From Bacteroidia bacterium (GTDB taxonomy: Bacteria; Bacteroidota; Bacteroidia; Bacteroidales; Paludibacteraceae): DNA of 5,433 nucleotides. Positions 1 to 5,433 of this stretch are shown in pieces. The notes beneath the pieces are model-generated. The model was not told the DNA's origin, did no database searches, and saw only the letters and a program-made list of their open reading frames with translations. Positions within the stretch are counted from its first letter, which is position 1. Every line of letters begins with the position of its first letter. The stretch is from the NCBI GenBank assembly GCA_021152555.1, contig JAGKVE010000083.1, positions 1 to 5,433 of the forward strand, read 5' to 3'. A program made the translations under genes and the position numbers.

Positions 1-490
1 CCCCGATACAGGCAATTTCAAAATCGGCGACACACTGACTGCCGGCGAGACAATCCATTTCAAGGGTCTCCCATCCTTCTCGCCCGAGATGTTCAAATAT
101 CTGGAAAACACCGACCCCATGAAAGCCAAACAGCTTGACAAAGGTATCCGTCAGCTCATGGACGAGGGTGTGGCCCAGATGTTTACCAATCAGTTTAATG
201 GCCGCAAGATTATAGGCACAGTCGGGCAACTGCAGTTTGAGGTAATCCAATACCGTCTGCTCCACGAATACGGCGCACAATGCCGCTGGGAACCGATTTC
301 GCTCTACAAAGCATGCTGGATTGACAGCGACGATGCCGAAGCTCTGGAAGCGTTCAAGAAACGTAAATACCAGTTTATGGCCACCGACACTTCCGGACGC
401 GACGTATTCCTGGCCGATTCCGGCTATGTGCTCCAGATGGCCCGCACTGATTTCCCCTCCATCCGTTTCCACTTCAGTTCGGAATTTTAA
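1..490 (+). CDS. prfC: Peptide chain release factor 3 (RF3), C-terminal part, 5' truncated by window edge
   Basis: The reading frame is open from base 2 to the TAA at 488-490 and gives about 162 residues, starting PDTGNFKIGDTL. RF3 is a translational GTPase that removes RF1/RF2 from the ribosome after peptide release. It acts in the cytoplasm. What is visible is the end of the beta-barrel domain (the KIGDTL strand and the segment GLPSFSPEMF) and the RF3-specific C-terminal domain, with KAKQLDKGIRQLMDEGVAQMF, GTVGQLQFEVIQYRL and the ending FADSG/FLADSGYVLQMA-like region followed by RFHFSSEF. The GTPase domain lies outside the window; the E. coli protein has about 529 residues, so roughly two thirds is missing. 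It is the only host gene here on the + strand and converges on apt. An IS end begins 9 bp after its stop, so any native terminator close to the gene has been displaced. Family assignment is secure; EF-G is excluded by the RF3-type C-terminus. Confidence 0.95.
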   Translation, partial: PDTGNFKIGDTLTAGETIHFKGLPSFSPEMFKYLENTDPMKAKQLDKGIRQLMDEGVAQMFTNQFNGRKIIGTVGQLQFEVIQYRLLHEYGAQCRWEPISLYKACWIDSDDAEALEAFKKRKYQFMATDTSGRDVFLADSGYVLQMARTDFPSIRFHFSSEF

Positions 491-499
491 GCAAAGTTT

Positions 500-519
500 A
501 TTATTGCTGTCCGATAAAA
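500..519 (+). repeat. IS left terminal inverted repeat
   Basis: ATTATTGCTGTCCGATAAAA matches the reverse complement of 1887-1906 at 20 of 20 bases. The match stops sharply at its outer side (T499 against T1907) and inner side. It lies 9 bp after the prfC stop codon and is the presumed binding and cleavage site of the transposase. Confidence 0.9.
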
Positions 520-542
520 ATTGGAAAAGGCATAAACGCATA

Positions 543-571
543 GCTCAATCGCAGATTTAATGCGGTTGAGC
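543..571. terminator. Stem-loop between IS left end and transposase stop, possible terminator
   Basis: GCTCAATCGCA pairs with TGCGGTTGAGC across the 7-nt loop GATTTAA, giving an 11-bp stem with one G-T wobble. It lies 7 bp past the transposase stop codon and 23 bp inside the left inverted repeat. It can end transposase transcripts on the - strand, but the following bases there are not a good T run. On the + strand the stem is followed by TTGCTTATT, so it could instead stop prfC transcripts that enter the element. The hairpin is plain in the sequence; its termination function is inferred. Confidence 0.5.
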
Positions 572-578
572 TTGCTTA

Positions 579-1793
579 TTATGATGGTGGGGCATTAGTG
601 GCATCTGACAACAGTTGTTGCCAGTCTTTGTCCGGTTGATTCATCAGGCTATAAAAGTCGATGTAGTACATGAGGGTCAAACGTACCATTGTGGCAAGCC
701 CGGAGAAGCTCCAACGGCGATTTAGCCTACTTTGCATGACCATCAGCAACAGGTTGGCTATCAATGTCACCCATATTTGAATCTTGATGGCATTGCGACT
801 CTCGCCATAGAAGTAACGAAGTGGAAAGTTCTGTTTTATTTGCTTGAACAGGAGTTCTATTTCCCAGCGTTGGCGGTATATATCCACAATTTCATCAGGC
901 GCGGAGTCCATGTCGTTGGTCAATAAGTCGATAACACGGTGTTTCTTTGGATCAACGTAACTGATAATACGTGCGTGATGTGCGATTAAACCACCATCTT
1001 TCATTGACTTATGAAATGTGACGTGTCGGATACGATATTCCATCAACCCCTGTGGATTCTGCCACATGAAGTCCTCCCAAAGCACGAATGAAAGGCTTTT
1101 CTTCATCTTGGTCACGTAAGTCACACCTCTCTGAGTCAGCATTTCAAGTTTTGCGTAGTCAATGTAGGCGCGATCCATTGCCAAGACATCTCCATCACTG
1201 AAATTGGCAGGCTTGAGCATAAATGAATCATTTGTAGCCGCTGATGTGAAGCGGACATCTGACGGAACGCCTTCGTTGGCATGGATAACGGTGTGAACTT
1301 TGATGCCTCCTTTCTTTTTGCCGGTCTTCGGATTACGTCCCACGCCCTTGAAAAGCAGGTTAGAAAACAGCGAAATGGTTGTAGAATCAATGATTTGCAG
1401 CCGTTTCATCCATTTTTCAGTCAGACGGCCCCGGCTGTCCGAGATAAGTTCCTGTCGGTATCTGCCATAAAGCTGACCATAGATGCTCTCAAATATCTTT
1501 TCTGGTCTTCGGGCATTGGCATCGGACAGTGTGCTGCGTGTCGGCATCGTTGAAATGCCAAGATGTGAGAGTTTTCGCGCTTCGGCAAGCAAAGACACTG
1601 ATATCTCGCGCAATGAATCGTGACGCATGATAACGGCATATAGCATCGTAACAAGATGCGTCCATGCATCAAAGCGTTTGATGTATCGTTCTCCACTGTT
1701 TTTACGGCTGATTTCAAGAATTTCTGCCTTGTCAAGCAATTTTATCACCTGACAATACACCGGCTGTCCGAAAAAATGACTACTTTTACTCAT
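579..1793 (-). CDS. IS4-family DDE transposase, 404 aa
   Basis: This is the cut-and-paste transposase of the surrounding IS. From the ATG at 1793 it has 404 residues. The N-terminal part (about 1-75, SKSSHFFGQPVYCQVIKLL onward) resembles the DUF4372 DNA-binding domain that precedes many IS4-type catalytic domains. The RNase H-like catalytic domain shows D136 in IDSTTI, D207 in LAMDRAY, and E313 in the IS4 signature Y306-x2-R309-x3-E313-x6-K320 (YRQRWEIELLFKQIK). All catalytic residues are present and the frame is intact, so it looks functional. The frame stays open upstream to a TTG at 1850 (423 aa), but I chose the ATG because the family normally begins just before the FFGQP motif and because the upstream segment overlaps a hairpin and a likely promoter. 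No Shine-Dalgarno site is visible, as is usual in Bacteroidetes. Confidence 0.93.
   Translation of the reverse strand: MSKSSHFFGQPVYCQVIKLLDKAEILEISRKNSGERYIKRFDAWTHLVTMLYAVIMRHDSLREISVSLLAEARKLSHLGISTMPTRSTLSDANARRPEKIFESIYGQLYGRYRQELISDSRGRLTEKWMKRLQIIDSTTISLFSNLLFKGVGRNPKTGKKKGGIKVHTVIHANEGVPSDVRFTSAATNDSFMLKPANFSDGDVLAMDRAYIDYAKLEMLTQRGVTYVTKMKKSLSFVLWEDFMWQNPQGLMEYRIRHVTFHKSMKDGGLIAHHARIISYVDPKKHRVIDLLTNDMDSAPDEIVDIYRQRWEIELLFKQIKQNFPLRYFYGESRNAIKIQIWVTLIANLLLMVMQSRLNRRWSFSGLATMVRLTLMYYIDFYSLMNQPDKDWQQLLSDATNAPPS
1763..1776 (+). repeat. Internal near-copy of the IS end inside the transposase gene
   Basis: GCTGTCCGAAAAAA matches bases 506-519 of the left inverted repeat (GCTGTCCGATAAAA) at 13 of 14 positions, in the same orientation. 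It encodes the conserved FFGQP residues, 7-11 codons after the start. It may be coincidental codon overlap, or a transposase binding site near its own start that allows self-regulation. Confidence 0.5.
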
Positions 1794-1818
1794 CGGTTGT
1801 GTTTGATTTTTGGCGAAA

Positions 1819-1850
1819 CCAAAATAACCGAATAGCGCTGACTCCTGCAA
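1819..1850 (-). promoter_or_regulatory. Likely transposase promoter (Bacteroidetes type)
   Basis: On the - strand TATTTTGG (1826-1819) resembles the Bacteroidetes -7 consensus TAnnTTTG with one difference. TTG at 1850-1848 matches the -33 box core, with a 21-nt spacer. Initiation would fall about 20 nt before the ATG at 1793, giving a short leader. The spacer overlaps half of the inverted repeat at 1833-1865. Boxes this short occur by chance, so this is a moderate call. Confidence 0.4.
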
Positions 1851-1865
1851 TAGAAGCCAGCGCTA
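1833..1865. promoter_or_regulatory. Inverted repeat in the transposase leader
   Basis: TAGCGCTG (1833-1840) and CAGCGCTA (1858-1865) are perfect 8-bp inverted repeats separated by 17 nt. They lie between the right IS end and the transposase start and flank the putative -33 box. An RNA reading in from outside the IS would contain the hairpin, while one starting at the IS promoter would not. This resembles the leader structures that protect IS10 and IS50 from activation by read-through. Repressor binding is an alternative. Confidence 0.45.
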
Positions 1866-1886
1866 ATTTTTCATTCGCTCAAAAAG

Positions 1887-1906
1887 TTTTATCGGACAGC
1901 AATAAT
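1887..1906 (-). repeat. IS right terminal inverted repeat
   Basis: This is the exact reverse complement of the 20-bp left end at 500-519. It is the promoter-proximal end of the element, 94 bp upstream of the transposase ATG. Confidence 0.9.
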
Positions 1907-2150
1907 TGATTATCAACCGGTTGTTGGGGGGCCTCAATACTGTTTACTAAAGGAGGGTATGAAACAATGTAAAAGTCCAGTCTTTCGCTCGACAACCTCA
2001 TCATAGAGGGTGTTGTCGCGGAAAGCATGGAATGGTATCTTATGTCGAACCCTAAAATCGGGTCAGATGCAAAAACCGGTTGAAAGGTTAAATTATAGAA
2101 GCATTTAAAGATCTGATTGTCGATGATTTCATGCAGGAAGTGATTCGGCG
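1907..2150. other. Intergenic DNA right of the IS, no credible intact gene
   Basis: No intact gene of any size is supported here. A 123-codon open frame on the - strand (2250 to 1879) runs out across the IS end, so its last residues come from the element, and it begins inside a hairpin repeat. A second - strand frame holds a 41-codon protein-like stretch, described separately. Other visible structure is limited to the palindrome CAACCGGTTG (1914-1923) and an imperfect stem at 1991-2017 (GACAAC with GTTGTC, plus CTC with GAG). The stretch may be decayed coding sequence left between the convergent genes. Confidence 0.5.
1934..2059 (-). pseudogene. Possible gene remnant, 41 codons
   Basis: Between an in-frame TGA at about 2059 and the TGA at 1934-1936, the - strand encodes PDFRVRHKIPFHAFRDNTL followed by YDEVVERKTGLLHCFIPSF and SKQY. 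The composition, with an amphipathic charged run YDEVVERK, looks like real protein, unlike neighbouring frames. There is no start codon and no recognisable domain. I cannot identify the parent gene; it could be the C-terminal end of a gene destroyed by earlier rearrangement, or chance. Confidence 0.2.
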
Positions 2151-2169
2151 GTGGCTCCGTAGGTGCCAC
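2151..2169 (+). repeat. Hairpin 1, GTA loop
   Basis: GTGGCTCC and GGTGCCAC pair around GTA with one T-T mismatch. It is the leftmost unit of the cluster. Confidence 0.5.
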
Positions 2170-2177
2170 AATGCCGC

Positions 2178-2208
2178 AACCCTCGGAGAGGGTTAATAAT
2201 GTAGCGCA
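2178..2208 (+). repeat. Hairpin 2 (GGA loop) with 14-nt tail
   Basis: AACCCTC (2178-2184) and GAGGGTT (2188-2194) form a perfect 7-bp stem around GGA, followed directly by AATAATGTAGCGCA (2195-2208). The same stem-plus-tail arrangement recurs on the other strand at 2418-2449, showing that the two form one repeat unit. Confidence 0.6.
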
Positions 2209-2243
2209 TGGGGCAACGCCTTCGTTAAAAGGCTCGCGCCATG
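2207..2243. repeat. Larger two-part hairpin after the tail
   Basis: CATGGGGC (2207-2214) pairs with GCGCCATG (2236-2243) with one mismatch. After a small internal loop, GCCTT (2218-2222) pairs with AAGGC (2229-2233) around CGTTAA. It continues the repeat unit started by hairpin 2. Confidence 0.45.
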
Positions 2244-2269
2244 GGTGCATAAGTTCTCACATAGTTAAT

Positions 2270-2291
2270 CACCTTCGTAGATGGTGAATAA
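2270..2291 (+). repeat. 22-bp inverted repeat, left copy (hairpin 3)
   Basis: This copy begins CACCTTCGTAGATGGTG and ends AATAA. It is itself a 7-bp stem (CACCTTC with GATGGTG, one T-T mismatch) around GTA. It is the exact reverse complement of 2336-2357, 44 bp away, so the two copies can also pair with each other. Confidence 0.7.
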
Positions 2292-2335
2292 TGTTAGTTT
2301 GTTGATTCGCAAATACATATTATAAGCTTTTCATT

Positions 2336-2357
2336 TTATTCACCATCTACGAAGGTG
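2336..2357 (-). repeat. 22-bp inverted repeat, right copy (hairpin 4)
   Basis: This is the exact reverse complement of 2270-2291, with CACCATC and GAAGGTG arms around TAC. With the left copy it frames the AT-rich 44-bp centre of the cluster. Confidence 0.7.
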
Positions 2358-2383
2358 CTGGGATGATGAGAGCCTTTAAACCC

Positions 2384-2419
2384 CAGAGAGCGAACCACCT
2401 ACGGTGGCCTCGCTCTCTG
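2384..2419. repeat. Hairpin 5, nested 36-nt inverted repeat
   Basis: CAGAGAGCGA (2384-2393) pairs perfectly with TCGCTCTCTG (2410-2419). Inside, CCACC and GGTGG pair around TAC, with a small asymmetric bulge (A opposite CC) between the stems. It has the longest paired arms of the cluster. Confidence 0.65.
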
Positions 2420-2449
2420 CGCTACATTATTGGCCCTCTACGAGGGCCA
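2418..2449 (-). repeat. Hairpin 6 (TAC loop) with 14-nt tail on the - strand
   Basis: TGGCCCTC (2431-2438) and GAGGGCCA (2442-2449) form a perfect 8-bp stem around TAC. Read on the - strand it runs into AATAATGTAGCGCA (2431-2418), an exact copy of the tail after hairpin 2, sharing one base with the stem. Confidence 0.65.
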
Positions 2450-2453
2450 CGAC

Positions 2454-2474
2454 GACACCCTCTACAAGGTTGTC
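2454..2474 (-). repeat. Hairpin 7, TAC loop
   Basis: GACACCCTC and AAGGTTGTC arms surround TAC with two mismatches. It is the last and most degenerate unit. Confidence 0.4.
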
Positions 2475-2595
2475 ATCGAATGAAAAGCTTTTTAGAATAC
2501 CCTTTCTTATTTTAACAACCACATTTTTACATTGACCCATAAAATCTCTTGGGTTAAAAGCTTTGGGTTGCGTCAAAGAATCCGGCGCGTAACAG
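2475..2595. other. AT-rich spacer between hairpin cluster and apt terminator
   Basis: No gene is seen. The only structure noted is the palindrome AAAAGCTTTT (2483-2492) and a partial second copy of AAAAGCTTT near 2557. Confidence 0.4.
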
Positions 2596-2635
2596 TAAAA
2601 CACAGGCCGCCCGGGGTAGTCCGGACAGCCTGTGT
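2596..2635 (-). terminator. Rho-independent terminator of apt
   Basis: ACACAGGC (2600-2607) pairs with GCCTGTGT (2628-2635). An inner CCGG/CCGG stem encloses GGTAGT, with a small internal loop between the stems. On the - strand the hairpin is followed directly by TTTT (2599-2596), and it lies 43 bp past the apt stop. The T run is short but the strong GC stem and position fit an intrinsic terminator. Confidence 0.75.
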
Positions 2636-2678
2636 ATTTACATTTTCGTTAAAATATCAGCCTGTGAAACGCTACCGA

Positions 2679-3197
2679 TCAGTATTTAATCAGCGAGGTG
2701 ACCTCTACGTCGGCGGGGAGGCTGGCACGGCCGTTGAGGGCCGTAAGCTCAATGATGAAATTGACGTAGATCTTTTTGGGGTTCATGCGCTTTACCAGTT
2801 CGATAGCGGCAGCCATGGTACCGCCGGTAGCGAGCACATCGTCGTGAAGCACCACCACATCGTCGGGTGTGATGGCGTCGCGGTGGATTTCGATGGTGTC
2901 AACGCCGTACTCTTTCTGATACGAGGCCTGCAGGGTGTCGGCGGGCAGTTTGCCGGGCTTGCGCACGGGCACGAAACCGGCGCCCAGTTCGAATGCCAGG
3001 ATTGAGCCGCCGATGAAACCGCGCGATTCAATACCTACCACCTTCGTGACGCCCTTATCACGATACGTCTGCGACAGATCCCATCCAATGATATGGAGGG
3101 CACGCGGATCTTTGAACACTGTGGTAAGATCCTTGAACACGATCCCCTTCTGAGGGAAGTCGATTACGTCGCGTACTTTTGACTTGATGTATTCCAT
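2679..3197 (-). CDS. apt: Adenine phosphoribosyltransferase, 172 aa
   Basis: Apt makes AMP and pyrophosphate from adenine and PRPP, a one-step purine salvage reaction in the cytoplasm. The sequence shows the PRPP-binding loop of type I phosphoribosyltransferases, VVVLHDDVLATGGT at residues 114-127 with the paired aspartates D119-D120. It also shows the family-typical GIVFKDLTTVF (18-28), ESRGFIGGSILAFELGAGF (57-75) and RKPGKLP (79-85) segments, YQKEYG (93-98), and the C-terminal FIIELTALNGR (147-157). The length matches the usual 170-180 residues. The ATG at 3197 is chosen because the protein N-terminus (MEYIKSKVRDVIDFPQKGI) aligns with family starts. The leader is AT-rich with no Shine-Dalgarno site. 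It lies 106 bp after mnmG on the same strand and ends before a clear terminator, so it may be the last gene of that transcript or have its own promoter in the gap. Confidence 0.97.
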   Translation of the reverse strand: MEYIKSKVRDVIDFPQKGIVFKDLTTVFKDPRALHIIGWDLSQTYRDKGVTKVVGIESRGFIGGSILAFELGAGFVPVRKPGKLPADTLQASYQKEYGVDTIEIHRDAITPDDVVVLHDDVLATGGTMAAAIELVKRMNPKKIYVNFIIELTALNGRASLPADVEVTSLIKY

Positions 3198-3232
3198 TGT
3201 TTATAGTTTTGAATTTGTTTTCTATTTTGATT

Positions 3233-3252
3233 AAATCCCGAACCGGGGATTT
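3233..3252. other. Small stem-loop in the mnmG-apt gap
   Basis: AAATCCC (3233-3239) and GGGATTT (3246-3252) pair around GAACCG. In the apt direction it is followed by AATCAAAATAG, without a T run, so it is a weak terminator at best. It may be an attenuator or mRNA-processing element upstream of apt. Confidence 0.3.
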
Positions 3253-3284
3253 TGCTAAATGATTAATATGTTGCCAAAAAACGA

Positions 3285-3300
3285 TGTTCCACGTGGAACA
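3285..3300. promoter_or_regulatory. parS centromere site (ParB-binding palindrome)
   Basis: TGTTCCACGTGGAACA is a perfect 16-bp palindrome with the CACGTG core. It matches the widely conserved parS motif (TGTTtCACGTGaAACA type; the CC/GG variant is the form known from Pseudomonas). ParB (Spo0J) loads as a clamp at such sites and spreads, guiding origin segregation and SMC loading. It lies 3 bp after the mnmG stop, in the gap before apt. parS sites usually cluster near the replication origin, and mnmG (gidA) is an origin-proximal gene next to parAB in many bacteria, so the context agrees. The motif match is seen directly; ParB binding is inferred. An ordinary dimeric-repressor operator is the alternative. 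Confidence 0.8.
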
Positions 3301-3303
3301 TTC

Positions 3304-5245
<1,942 letters not shown>

Positions 5246-5256
<11 letters not shown>

Positions 5257-5433
5257 ATTTCAACAATTCCAGGGCCGCATTTTCGTTGGCTTCCATAATC
5301 TCACGCTCTCCGGGACCTTTGTCGTTGATGCCGCAGAGATGAAGCACACCATGGATGATCACCCTCAGCAGCTCCTGGTCGTAGGTCGAGCCCACGGCCT
5401 CGGCGTTGGTGCGCACGGTGGAGCCGGGCTCGT
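5246..5433 (-). CDS. ybeY: Endoribonuclease YbeY, C-terminal part, truncated by window edge
   Basis: About 61 C-terminal residues are visible, ending GAA GTT TGA inside the start of mnmG (11-bp overlap, different frame). YbeY is a metal-dependent single-strand endoribonuclease needed for 16S rRNA 3'-end maturation and ribosome quality control. The zinc-binding motif is present as HGVLHLCGINDK. It follows the family pattern HGxLHLxGYDH, with the first two histidines kept but Asp at the third ligand position; from memory this is common in Bacteroidetes members rather than a defect. The preceding STVRTNAEAVGSTYDQELLRV segment corresponds to the usual strand and helix before the motif. The N-terminal half, start and upstream neighbours lie outside the window. 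The overlap with mnmG implies a shared transcript. Confidence 0.92.

Larger units (their letters stand above)
500..1906 (-). mobile_element. Complete IS4-family insertion sequence, about 1.4 kb
   Basis: The element is bounded by perfect 20-bp inverted repeats, ATTATTGCTGTCCGATAAAA at 500-519 and its reverse complement at 1887-1906. It contains one intact transposase gene on the - strand. It is 1407 bp long, typical for IS4-family elements. It lies between the convergent genes prfC and apt and interrupts neither. No clear target-site duplication is visible: the bases just outside the repeats (GCAAAGTTT on the left, TGATTATCA on the right) do not match at any offset I tried, although IS4-family elements usually make one. 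The exact outer boundary could be a few bases inside the 20-bp match. The element is lower in G+C than the host genes around it, which fits horizontal acquisition. The subgroup and ISfinder name cannot be given from the sequence alone. Confidence 0.9.
2151..2474. repeat. Cluster of short hairpins with GTA/TAC loops (REP-like)
   Basis: At least seven short inverted repeats are packed into 324 bp, and six are built the same way: arms of 5-9 nt around a 3-nt loop that is GTA or TAC (one has GGA). On the left (2151-2286) the loops read GTA or GGA on the + strand; on the right (2341-2474) they read TAC, which is GTA on the - strand. The cluster is thus two-sided around the spacer 2292-2335. Some hairpins are followed by the tail AATAATGTAGCGCA. 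The design recalls REP/BIME palindromes mobilised by REP-associated tyrosine transposases (RAYTs), but no such gene is in the window. It is not a CRISPR: unit spacing is irregular and units are divergent. It may also act as a bidirectional transcription barrier between convergent genes. Confidence 0.6.
2324..2490. repeat. Possible MITE-like unit bounded by 12-bp inverted repeats
   Basis: AAGCTTTTCATT (2324-2335) is the exact reverse complement of AATGAAAAGCTT (2479-2490). These ends tightly bracket hairpins 4 to 7, with the 22-bp repeat copy starting at the next base, giving a 167-bp unit. No target duplication is obvious. The repeats are AT-rich and short, so chance is not excluded. Confidence 0.35.

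Noticed and set aside
1794..1850. Upstream TTG start giving a 423-residue transposase
   Set aside because: The added residues overlap the likely promoter and leader hairpin, and the family N-terminus fits the ATG at 1793.
1950..1998. AGGAGG-like site followed by ATG on the + strand
   Set aside because: The frame encodes only 15 residues before a stop, and Bacteroidetes seldom depend on such sites.
1879..2250. 123-codon open frame on the - strand
   Set aside because: It starts in a hairpin repeat, passes through non-coding repeats and ends inside the IS, with no domain; its last residues are the translated IS inverted repeat.
2151..2474. CRISPR array
   Set aside because: The repeated units are palindromes of differing sequence and orientation with irregular spacing, not direct repeats with regular spacers, and no cas gene is present.
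2532..3005. 157-codon open frame on the + strand
   Set aside because: Antisense to apt and its terminator; the translated protein has no recognisable features.
3233..3252. Terminator for mnmG
   Set aside because: The 7-bp stem lacks a T run on the - strand, so read-through into apt is likely; kept only as a stem-loop.

Overview
The window looks like part of a Bacteroidales chromosome, perhaps Muribaculaceae or a relative. This is inferred from the RF3, Apt, MnmG and YbeY sequences, AT-rich gene leaders without strong Shine-Dalgarno sites, a Bacteroidetes-like promoter in the insertion sequence, and host genes that are clearly richer in G+C than the DNA between them. No species can be named from this sequence alone.

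Layout: the left edge (to 490, + strand) is the C-terminal part of peptide chain release factor 3 (prfC). Nine bases after its stop begins a complete IS4-family insertion sequence (500-1906) with 20-bp perfect terminal inverted repeats and one intact DDE transposase on the - strand. From 1907 to about 2600 I see no credible intact gene. That stretch holds a short protein-like fragment and then a dense cluster of small hairpins (2151-2474). Most of these have 3-nt GTA/TAC loops and some carry a shared 14-nt tail, resembling REP-type or MITE-type repeats. On the right, three genes lie on the - strand: ybeY (cut by the window edge) overlaps mnmG by 11 bp, and apt follows 106 bp downstream and ends before a hairpin terminator. 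prfC and apt therefore converge, and the repeats and IS fill the space between them.

The host genes are housekeeping: translation termination (RF3), 16S rRNA maturation (YbeY), tRNA wobble-uridine modification (MnmG) and adenine salvage (Apt). The 106-bp mnmG-apt gap carries a perfect 16-bp palindrome, TGTTCCACGTGGAACA, which matches the chromosomal centromere motif parS bound by ParB. This is the most notable non-coding signal. It suggests that the locus may lie in the origin-proximal part of the chromosome and help nucleate the segregation complex.

I do not see a complete new multi-gene system. The points worth a second look are the parS site, the two-sided hairpin cluster with its own short inverted ends, and an internal near-copy of the IS end inside the transposase gene.
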